Shown one piece after another: positions 18,081 through 24,052 of a stretch of 46,890 nt of DNA. The stretch covers positions 1 through 46,890 of the forward strand of contig JAKBFV010000012.1 of NCBI GenBank assembly GCA_021833365.1, read 5' to 3'. Each line of letters starts with the position of its first letter. Position 1 is the stretch's first letter. The translations under genes and the position numbers were made by a program. Below the pieces are notes generated by a model. It saw nothing but the letters and a program-made list of their open reading frames with translations, did no database searches and was not told where the DNA came from. This DNA is from Pseudomonadota bacterium. GTDB taxonomy: Bacteria > Pseudomonadota > Gammaproteobacteria > Pseudomonadales > Moraxellaceae.

Positions 18081-18359
18081 ATGTCCAAAGAAGCTGTTTT
18101 CACGATGAAACTGGAGCCTGAGCTGCGTGCCGAGTTCATGGCCGAAGCGGAGGCTGTCCACCGGCCGGCTTCGCAGGTCCTGCGCGAGTTGATGCGGGAA
18201 TTCGTTCAGCGTCAGCGGGAGAGTAGGGAATATGACGAGTTCCTGGGTCGCAAGGTTGATGCTGGCCGTGCTTCGATGCGCGCTAGCGTTGGTCACTCCA
18301 ATGATGAGGTTGAAGCTACGTTCGCCGCTCGGCGTGCAGCCGTAGCGAACCAGGCGTGA
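18081..18359 (+). CDS. ParD-like antitoxin (ribbon-helix-helix type)
   Basis: 92 aa. The N-terminal half (AVFTMKLEPELRAEFMAEAEAVHRPASQVLREL, read in pieces) has the strand-helix-helix layout of RHH DNA-binding antitoxins. The C-terminal half is charged and likely disordered until toxin bound. ATG 18081 follows GGGGTGTG; an upstream ATG region at 18066-18071 is less likely. The stop overlaps the toxin start (GTGA). Acts by neutralising the partner and repressing its own promoter; this role is family knowledge, not shown here. Confidence 0.8.
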   Translation: MSKEAVFTMKLEPELRAEFMAEAEAVHRPASQVLRELMREFVQRQRESREYDEFLGRKVDAGRASMRASVGHSNDEVEATFAARRAAVANQA

Positions 18360-18640
18360 GGGTCATTTGGACGCCTGAGGCGCTGCAGGATCGCGCTGAC
18401 GTTTGGGGCTATATCGCAGCCGACAACCCGCGAGCGGCGGCCCGCATGGATGAGCTTTTTAGCGATGCGGCCGCCAGGCTTGCCGATCATCCGAAGCTGG
18501 GGCGGCCAGGAAAGATTCAAGGAACCCGCGAGCTAGTGCCGCATGAAAGCTACCGCTTGGTGTACGAAATCAGCGGCGAAACCGTTTGGATGCTGGCCTT
18601 GGTCCACACTGCGCGTCACTGGCCGTTGGTCCGTGATTGA
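18356..18640 (+). CDS. RelE/ParE-family toxin
   Basis: 94 aa with the compact RelE/ParE fold pattern: VIWTPEALQDRADVWGYI, then LADHPKLGRPG, TRELVPHESYRLVYEI and a final ALVHTARHWP containing the conserved R-x-W/P end. ParE members inhibit gyrase and RelE members cleave mRNA; the sequence is closer to ParE/YoeB-like plasmid stabilisation proteins, but the target cannot be fixed by eye. The start is GTG 18356, overlapping the antitoxin stop, so expression is coupled. The frame is complete. Confidence 0.82.
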   Translation: MRVIWTPEALQDRADVWGYIAADNPRAAARMDELFSDAAARLADHPKLGRPGKIQGTRELVPHESYRLVYEISGETVWMLALVHTARHWPLVRD

Positions 18641-18722
18641 GTGAAGAGGGCTGGGGCCGGAAATAAGTGGCCAACTTCCCTTGATGCAGCCAAATGTTGG
18701 TTGCGAATCGAATGCGAGGCAT

Positions 18723-18738
18723 CATGTAACTTGACATG
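18723..18738 (+). promoter_or_regulatory. Possible operator of the MazEF-like operon
   Basis: CATGT (18723-18727) and ACATG (18734-18738) form an inverted repeat with a 6-base centre (AACTTG), 18 bp before the antitoxin start. Candidate autoregulatory site only. Confidence 0.28.
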
Positions 18739-18755
18739 CGACCCATGGGGGCATC

Positions 18756-18977
18756 ATGCCATCAATTCACGAATCGACCGGCAAGGTAGCGCGTCACCGC
18801 GAGCGGATGCGCGCTGCGGGGCTGCGCCCTGTCCAGTTTTGGGTGCAGGACACCCGTTCGCCGGAGTTCGCGGCACAACTGCGACAGCAGTGCCAAAACC
18901 TCAAGGGGGACCCGGCAGAAGCTGCCGTGTTGCATTTCACCGAAGAAGCGACGACCCACATTGAGGGGTGGGTATGA
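18756..18977 (+). CDS. MazE-type antitoxin (DUF3018 family)
   Basis: 73 aa of the antitoxin MazE/DUF3018 family. HRERMRAAGLRPVQFWVQDTR is the hallmark block, followed by a helical segment and an acidic C-terminus ending in GWV. Its stop overlaps the ATG of the toxin gene (ATGA), the usual coupled layout. The toxin reading frame is broken, so this antitoxin may now be an orphan that is kept for regulation, for cross-neutralisation, or by chance. Confidence 0.8.
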   Translation: MPSIHESTGKVARHRERMRAAGLRPVQFWVQDTRSPEFAAQLRQQCQNLKGDPAEAAVLHFTEEATTHIEGWV

Positions 18978-19298
18978 CGCAACGCGGCGATTTAGTCACC
19001 GCTTCTCTGGCAAGGCAACTATGGCAAACCGCGACCAGCCTTGGTCGTGCAATCCGACCTTTTGACGGATCTGGAAAGTGTTCTGCTCTGCCCGGTTACA
19101 AGCGATCTGCGTAATGCCGTATTTCGCGTGACCGTGGAGCCAAGTCCCGCCAATGGGCTGCGCGAGCTTTCGCAAGTCATGGTGGACAAACTTTCGACGC
19201 TACCACGTACCAAAATCAGCGAACCATTTGGCCATCTCGATGAAGAGAGAATGAGGATGGTTGATCGGGCATTGCTGCTGGTCATCGGTGTGATCTGA
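18974..19298 (+). pseudogene. MazF/PemK-type toxin gene, frameshifted
   Basis: ATG 18974 reads MTQRGDLVTASL, the normal MazF start, and then runs out of frame to a stop after 31 codons. One base later, the +1 frame from about 19011 reads QGNYGKPRPALVVQSD and continues to LLLVIGVI at 19298, covering the rest of a MazF protein (TSDLRNAVFRVTVEPSP, QVMVDK, PRTKISEPFGHLD). A single extra G at CTGG (19007-19010) explains the break. Correcting it would give about 107 aa, normal for MazF endoribonucleases. The toxin is therefore inactive unless frameshifting occurs or the base is a sequencing error. Confidence 0.85.
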
Positions 19299-19313
19299 GC
19301 CTATGGCCCCATC

Positions 19314-19321
19314 TGTCAAAC
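19314..19321 (+). repeat. Left target-site duplication of the IS66 relic
   Basis: TGTCAAAC directly abuts the left terminal repeat (GTAAGG at 19322) and is repeated exactly at 19603-19610. Eight bp is the duplication length made by IS66-family elements. Confidence 0.85.
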
Positions 19322-19401
19322 GTAAGGCTCCAGCCGAGGCACCTGGACGGTGGATAGCCCGATGCGCATGATCGGCCGCACCTGATTGGAGGGAGCGCGG
19401 T

Positions 19402-19546
19402 ATGGAACGGGATCAGCGTCGTCAAAAGTGGGAGCAGCATGTTGCGGCCTGGCGTGGCAGCGGGATGACTCAGAAAGCCTACGCTCGTGCTCAGGGGATC
19501 GCCTGCAGCAGTCTGGCCTATTGGTGCCGTAAACTTCGGCCTGATC
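19402..19546 (+). pseudogene. IS66 TnpA N-terminal fragment
   Basis: ATG 19402 behind GGAGGGAG reads about 48 codons of an IS66 accessory protein TnpA: QKWEQHVAAWRGSGMTQKAY and CSSLAYWCRKLRP are the helix-turn-helix type family blocks. The frame stays open past the right terminal repeat into the host DNA, but homology is lost at the internal repeat at 19547. It starts 80 bp inside the left end, the normal position in IS66 elements. Confidence 0.75.
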
Positions 19547-19602
19547 GTAAGCATCCAGCGCAGGCTGGCGATGCTGCCTACGTGCCTGCGCTGGATGCTT
19601 AC
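19547..19602 (+). repeat. 19-bp perfect inverted repeat inside the IS66 relic
   Basis: GTAAGCATCCAGCGCAGGC (19547-19565) is the exact reverse complement of 19584-19602, with an 18-base spacer. The right copy is the terminal repeat of the element; the left copy is a second, inverted end. Confidence 0.9.
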
Positions 19603-19610
19603 TGTCAAAC
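19603..19610 (+). repeat. Right target-site duplication of the IS66 relic
   Basis: TGTCAAAC, identical to 19314-19321, begins immediately after the terminal TAC of the element. Confidence 0.85.
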
Positions 19611-19658
19611 GATCGTTCGACGGACAAAGGCCATCGTTCGATTGATCCGGCACAGGAT

Positions 19659-19682
19659 GGCATATACAATACGGCATATACA
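19659..19682 (+). promoter_or_regulatory. Direct-repeat operator/promoter region of vapBC
   Basis: GGCATATACA occurs twice, at 19659-19668 and 19673-19682, with a 14-bp period, ending 15 bp before the vapB start. Repeated half-sites in this position are typical for VapBC autoregulation, and TATACA/TATACAAT within them may also be the -10 region. Confidence 0.45.
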
Positions 19683-19697
19683 TGGGAGGGCAATGCC

Positions 19698-19970
19698 ATG
19701 CCTACTCTATCGACGCCATCCCGACCCAAAGAGGCCAAGCTGTTTCGCAACAACCGTAGCCAGGCGGTGCGGATTCCTGTGGAGTTCGAGCTGCCGGGGG
19801 ATCGTGTATTGATCCACCGCGAAGGCAGCAAACTCATCATCGAGCCAGTGACCAAGCCAACGAACATCGTCGAGCTGCTTGCCGAGTGGAGGAAGGAAGC
19901 GCCGCTTGGGCCAGAAGATCAGTTCCCGGCCATTGACGACATGCCCGCTCAACCGGAGGACCTATTTTGA
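19698..19970 (+). CDS. vapB: VapB-type antitoxin (AbrB-fold)
   Basis: 90 aa. AKLFRNNRSQAVRIPVEFEL followed by GDRVLIHREGSKLIIEP is the swapped-hairpin AbrB/SpoVT DNA-binding domain of VapB antitoxins. The C-terminal part (ELLAEWRKEAPLGPEDQFP) is the toxin-wrapping segment. ATG 19698 follows GGGAGGGCAATGCC. The stop codon overlaps the toxin start (TTGA). Preceded by a direct-repeat operator. Confidence 0.9.
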   Translation: MPTLSTPSRPKEAKLFRNNRSQAVRIPVEFELPGDRVLIHREGSKLIIEPVTKPTNIVELLAEWRKEAPLGPEDQFPAIDDMPAQPEDLF

Positions 19971-20371
19971 GCGGATACCTGCTGGACACAAACATCCTCA
20001 GCGACATGATTCGCAACCCCGCCGGGACTGCCGCACGTCGAATTGAGCAAGTCGGGCCGAAGGAAATTTTCACCAGCATCATCGTCGCATCCGAGCTGCG
20101 CTATGGTTGCGCAAAGAAGGGGTCGCCCAAGCTGCTCACCAAGGTGGAGAGCATCCTTGAAACAATCCCAGTGCTGCCGCTGGATATTCCGGCTGACGCT
20201 GAATATGGCGGCATCCGCGCTGAGCTGGAAGCGGCAGGCCTGCCTATTGGCATGAACGATTTGCTGATCGCTGCGCACGCTTATGCGCTCGGCCTCACGC
20301 TGGTGACGGACAACATGCACGAATTCAGCCGCATTCGTGGCCTCAAGGTCGAGAACTGGCTCGAAAGATAG
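19967..20371 (+). CDS. vapC: VapC PIN-domain toxin ribonuclease
   Basis: 134-aa PIN-domain Mg-dependent RNase; relatives cleave initiator tRNA or rRNA. The acidic metal-binding set is complete: D7 (LLDTN), E43 (ASELRYG), D98 (NDLLIAAHA) and D115 (TDN), so the toxin looks active. The start is TTG 19967, overlapping the vapB stop, with GGAGGACC at 19955-19962 as ribosome binding site. A TTG start and overlap keep toxin synthesis below that of antitoxin. Intact, unlike the neighbouring MazF-like toxin. Confidence 0.92.
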   Translation: MSGYLLDTNILSDMIRNPAGTAARRIEQVGPKEIFTSIIVASELRYGCAKKGSPKLLTKVESILETIPVLPLDIPADAEYGGIRAELEAAGLPIGMNDLLIAAHAYALGLTLVTDNMHEFSRIRGLKVENWLER

Positions 20372-20467
20372 CCAGCCAGGGCGGTGGCAGCCCTAAAATT
20401 TGACTTTTTTCGCAAAATATCCTGAAGCGATCTACGCTTGTCTTGTCGGACAGGGCGGGGATGCAGC

Positions 20468-21667
20468 ATGAGCTGGGGGTGGCGGATTTTGGTGGGTGCT
20501 TCGATAAGTGCGGCGGTGCTGCTCTTGTTGTCGGTGCTGCATCTACTGAGCTGGCCCGTTTTGATCGGCCTCGAGGCGCTCATCCTGGTCGAAGCTTTTT
20601 TGCTCCATGTGGCCTTACGCCACTGCCAGGTCAAGGTCGCCACGCATCTCCAAGCATCGCTGCAGGCGGTTCCTGCCTTACCGGTTTTGAGTTCAGCCTT
20701 CCCTGAACAACCCGACAAGTCGCCCGGACTGGCTGTCGCCGAGGATGTCGATCGCGCTCGCCATCTCGTCGAATCGGCCGTGCAAGGCTTGGTCAATAGT
20801 TTCGTCAGCCTGCGTCGTGACGTCGAGCAGCTGGTCGACCTCATCGATCGCCTGACACAGAGTCGCGAGGTGGGGGAGAGCGGCGAGGCTTTCGATTTTT
20901 CTGCTTTCGCTCAACATAGCAATGAAACCCTCGACGCCTTCGTGCAGGCGAGCATACGCACCAGCAAGCTCAGCCTCGAGTCGGTGAACGCCCTGCAGGA
21001 AACGCGGGACAAGATGACGGAAGCTTTGCGCTATCTCAGCGATATCGAGGGCATCTCGCGACAGACCAATCTCGTCGCCTTGAATGCAGCGATCGAGGCG
21101 GCACGCGCTGGCGAGGCCGGACGTGGCTTCGCCGTCGTCGCCGACGAAGTGCGTCAGCTCTCGATGCGCACCAGCGAATTCAGTGAGCGTATCCGCAACG
21201 TTGTCCAGGAAGTTTCCGCCGCCATCATCTCCGCCACGGACAAGGTCTCGTCGCTGGCATCGCAGGATATGGTGCATGTGCTGCAAGCCAAGGAGCATTT
21301 GTCCGGCGTCATCAATCACTTCTCGCAGATGTCGCAGCACACCGCTGATGCCATTCTGAGCGTCCATATTCTCTTGAAAGATGTCTCTGATCAGTCTGAA
21401 CACGCTGTCACCCTGTTGCAGTTTCAGGACATGGTGTCGCAATTGCTGCTCTTCAGTGGCGAACGTCTACAGTGGATGATCCGTTACTCCTCTTTGCTTG
21501 AGCGCCATATGCAGGAAGTGGCGGCGCGGGGACAGATCGAATCGACTTTGCCTCTCGATGTCCTGCGCCAGGAGGCGGAGGTTCTCCTGCAGCAAATCGC
21601 GCAACATCAACGTGCTTCCCCCGTGACACAAGCGAGCATGGCGGGTGGGTCGGTGGATTTATTCTGA
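20468..21667 (+). CDS. Methyl-accepting chemotaxis protein with membrane hairpin and no sensor domain
   Basis: 399 aa. Two hydrophobic helices (about 7-27 and 29-50) are separated by one or two residues, so there is virtually no periplasmic domain, and no HAMP domain is evident. Residues 90-320 are a coiled-coil signalling region with the highly conserved tip [31 protein letters not shown] (read in pieces) that contacts CheA and CheW. The C-terminus ends VDLF. ATG 20468 follows GCGGGGATGCAGC. First gene of the chemosensory operon, in the position of cttP in the Che2 cluster of P. aeruginosa. Input may be the membrane state or another receptor; this is inference. Confidence 0.88.
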   Translation: MSWGWRILVGASISAAVLLLLSVLHLLSWPVLIGLEALILVEAFLLHVALRHCQVKVATHLQASLQAVPALPVLSSAFPEQPDKSPGLAVAEDVDRARHLVESAVQGLVNSFVSLRRDVEQLVDLIDRLTQSREVGESGEAFDFSAFAQHSNETLDAFVQASIRTSKLSLESVNALQETRDKMTEALRYLSDIEGISRQTNLVALNAAIEAARAGEAGRGFAVVADEVRQLSMRTSEFSERIRNVVQEVSAAIISATDKVSSLASQDMVHVLQAKEHLSGVINHFSQMSQHTADAILSVHILLKDVSDQSEHAVTLLQFQDMVSQLLLFSGERLQWMIRYSSLLERHMQEVAARGQIESTLPLDVLRQEAEVLLQQIAQHQRASPVTQASMAGGSVDLF

Positions 21668-21686
21668 ACATGGCAGGAGCCAAGGC

Positions 21687-22052
21687 ATGTCTAAGCTGAT
21701 TTTGACAGTAGATGACTCCGTATCGATACGACAGATGGTGACTTTCACTCTGAAATCAGCTGGCTATGGCGTACTCGAAGCGGCTGATGGGGTCGCTGGT
21801 TTGCAGATGGCGACGACGAATAAAGTCGACCTCATACTCACCGACCAGAATATGCCAGGTATGGATGGTCTCAGCCTGATCCGTGCTCTGCGGCAGCAGG
21901 CGGCGACACGCAGTACTCCCATTCTGATGCTGACCACCGAGGCGAGTGAAGCGATGAAAGCGCAAGGCAAGGCTGCTGGGGCCAGCGGTTGGCTGGTCAA
22001 ACCCTTCGATCCTGCACGTTTGCTGGAGGTCATCAAGAAAGTTCTCGCTTAA
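21687..22052 (+). CDS. cheY: CheY-type response regulator
   Basis: 121-aa single receiver domain. Acidic pocket D9/D10 (TVDDS), phospho-acceptor D53 (LTDQNMPGMDG), switch Thr in MLTTEAS and Lys in LVKPFDP are all conserved. No output domain, so it acts through protein contacts such as a flagellar switch or a phosphate sink. ATG 21687 follows GGAGCCAAGG. It lies 19 bp after the receptor gene and 25 bp before cheA. Confidence 0.96.
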   Translation: MSKLILTVDDSVSIRQMVTFTLKSAGYGVLEAADGVAGLQMATTNKVDLILTDQNMPGMDGLSLIRALRQQAATRSTPILMLTTEASEAMKAQGKAAGASGWLVKPFDPARLLEVIKKVLA

Positions 22053-22077
22053 GCTCCCATGGAACAGGATGTCACTC

Positions 22078-23988
22078 ATGAGCATCGATCTGGCACAGTT
22101 TCTACCGACATTTTTCGAAGAAGCGTGTGAGCATCTGGCGCAGCTGGAGGCGATCTTGCTGGCCATCGATGTCACACAGCCGGACACGGAGTCTCTGAGC
22201 GCTATCTTTCGTGCGGCGCACTCGATCAAAGGCGGGGCTGCGACCTTTGGTTTGCAGGATATCGCCGAACTGACCCATGCTCTGGAGAATCAGCTCGACA
22301 AGATCCGCCAGGGTGCTCTGCGCCTGAATGCGGAGAGGGTCGATCTTTTTTTACGCACTGGCGATGTCCTACGGGCGATGATCGAAGATCACCAGCAAGG
22401 TAGGTCCGGCAGCCATGACATCGCGAGCCTGCAGCAACAGTTGCAAAAGCTTGATGATGTCGTGCCGGGCGGCTGGTCTTTGCACTGGCATCTCGATCAG
22501 CCACTGTCGGCTGAACAAGAGGTCCTGCAGCAAAGGTTGCTGGCCGCCGGCTGGCAGCAACAGGGCGAGGTCTGGGTGCATACCGAGCTGGATGATGCTG
22601 AGTCCTGGCACGCCGATCTGGGCCTGGTCCTTGCCGCCGATGAGTTCACTCTGCTCGATCCGCACGGCCAGGCGTTTAAGGCGAGCACGGAAGGCTGGGG
22701 GCTGTTTGCAGAAGAAGCGCCACCGGTGCGCGAAGACTGGGGCTTGTTCACAACCGAAGCGGATGTGCCGGCGAGTGTATCCGCGGCATCTGCACCTGTC
22801 CGTGCACAGCCTCTGCCGACGCATGAAACGTCGACCTTACGTGTCTCCGTCGACAAGATCGATCAGATCATGAATCTGGTCGGCGAGCTGGTCATCACCC
22901 AGTCGATGCTCGAGCAGATGACCATGGCCCTGGACAGCTCCCAGTACGAACGTCTGCATCAGGGTGTTGCACAGTTGCAGCGCAATACGCGCGAGCTGCA
23001 GGAAGCGGCGATGTCGATCCGCATGATTCCGATCTCCTGGGTGTTCAGTCGGTTTCCGCGGGTGGTCCGCGATACGGCGCAAAAGCTCGGCAAAAAGGTG
23101 CAGCTGGTGACGCTCGGCGAAGCGACCGAGCTCGATCGCGGTGTCATCGAAAAGCTCGCCGACCCTCTCACGCATCTGGTGCGCAACAGCCTCGACCATG
23201 GCATTGAAAGTGCCGAGCAACGCCTGCAGCAGGGGAAACCTGAGGCCGGAACGCTCACCCTCAAAGCTTTTCACCAAGGCGGCAACATCCTGATCCGGGT
23301 CAGCGATGATGGTGCCGGTCTGAATCGCGAAAAGATCCTCGCCAAGGCCGTTGAACGCAAACTGCCAGTCACGGCGGAGATGAGTGATGACGAGGTCTGG
23401 CAGCTCATCTTTCAGCCTGGGTTCTCGACCGCCGAGGTGGTCAGTGACGTTTCCGGTCGTGGCGTCGGCATGGATGTCGTGCGCCGCAATATCACGGCTA
23501 TGGGTGGGCGCATCGATATCGAATCAGAGCTCGGGGTAGGCACAACGATCACCATACGTCTGCCTTTGACCCTGGCTATCCTCGATGGCATGGCGGTGCG
23601 CGTCGGCGATGAGAGCTATATCTTGCCATTGAGCTTTGTCGTCGAATCGCTGCAGATCAAGGCCGAGGATTTGCGCTCGGTGAGTGGCCGAGGACAACTC
23701 ATCCATGTGCGCGGCGACTATCTGCCGATCATGACCATCGAACGCTTGTTTGGCGTACAAAGCCTGCCGGCGGCCATCGAGTCAGGCGTTTTCGTCATTC
23801 TCGAGGCGGAACAGGAGCGCACGGCACTGCGCGTTGACGAACTGCTCGGACAGCATCAGGTGGTGATCAAGAGCCTCGAAGAGAACTTTCGCAAAGTGCA
23901 AGGGGTATCGGGGGCGACGATCATGGGCGATGGTCGCGTCGCCTTGATTCTCGATGTTGAAACATTGGTGCGTTGCGGCCAGGTCTAA
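22078..23988 (+). CDS. cheA: Chemotaxis histidine kinase CheA
   Basis: 636 aa. P1 (Hpt) carries the phosphorylated H48 in AAHSIKGGAATFG. A linker from about 120 to 250 replaces a recognisable P2 and holds two copies of WGLF (about 206-209 and 220-223). P3 dimerisation domain starts near TLRVSVDKIDQIMNLVGELV. P4 ATPase has N box RNSLDHGIE, G1 DDGAGLN and G2 GRGVGMDVV. P5 is the CheW-like regulatory domain at the C-terminus. ATG 22078 has AGGA 8 bp upstream and gives the usual MSIDL start; ATG 22069, in frame, lacks good spacing. Autophosphorylates and passes phosphate to CheY and CheB. Confidence 0.96.
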   Translation: MSIDLAQFLPTFFEEACEHLAQLEAILLAIDVTQPDTESLSAIFRAAHSIKGGAATFGLQDIAELTHALENQLDKIRQGALRLNAERVDLFLRTGDVLRAMIEDHQQGRSGSHDIASLQQQLQKLDDVVPGGWSLHWHLDQPLSAEQEVLQQRLLAAGWQQQGEVWVHTELDDAESWHADLGLVLAADEFTLLDPHGQAFKASTEGWGLFAEEAPPVREDWGLFTTEADVPASVSAASAPVRAQPLPTHETSTLRVSVDKIDQIMNLVGELVITQSMLEQMTMALDSSQYERLHQGVAQLQRNTRELQEAAMSIRMIPISWVFSRFPRVVRDTAQKLGKKVQLVTLGEATELDRGVIEKLADPLTHLVRNSLDHGIESAEQRLQQGKPEAGTLTLKAFHQGGNILIRVSDDGAGLNREKILAKAVERKLPVTAEMSDDEVWQLIFQPGFSTAEVVSDVSGRGVGMDVVRRNITAMGGRIDIESELGVGTTITIRLPLTLAILDGMAVRVGDESYILPLSFVVESLQIKAEDLRSVSGRGQLIHVRGDYLPIMTIERLFGVQSLPAAIESGVFVILEAEQERTALRVDELLGQHQVVIKSLEENFRKVQGVSGATIMGDGRVALILDVETLVRCGQV

Positions 23989-24052
23989 AGACCAGACGAT
24001 GGCTGAGGGGAGTGGCCGACACGGCTGCTGATCAGGATCAGGCAGGATCGAC

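Larger units (their letters stand above)
19322..19602 (+). mobile_element. IS66-family relic (281-bp internally deleted element)
   Basis: The ends are inverted repeats. The left end reads GTAAGGCTCCAGCCGAGGC and the right end, read inward, GTAAGCATCCAGCGCAGGC; 17 of the first 22 bases match. Both begin with the GTAA typical of IS66. Perfect 8-bp repeats TGTCAAAC flank it. Inside is the start of tnpA, with tnpB and tnpC missing. An extra copy of the right-end sequence lies inverted at 19547-19565, so the right 56 bp is a palindrome. It is a non-autonomous, MITE-sized derivative that could be mobile only with an IS66 transposase supplied elsewhere. It lies just after the broken mazF-like gene and does not interrupt a recognisable gene. 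Confidence 0.82.

Noticed and set aside
19547-19602. Start of a CRISPR array or an rRNA-type repeat
   Set aside because: There is only one inverted pair with no periodic spacers; it is explained by the IS66 terminal repeat.
20394-20420. Sigma-28-type promoter before the che operon
   Set aside because: TAAAATTT resembles the FliA -35, but the sequence 11 bp downstream (CAAAATAT) matches GCCGATAA poorly. Not enough to call.
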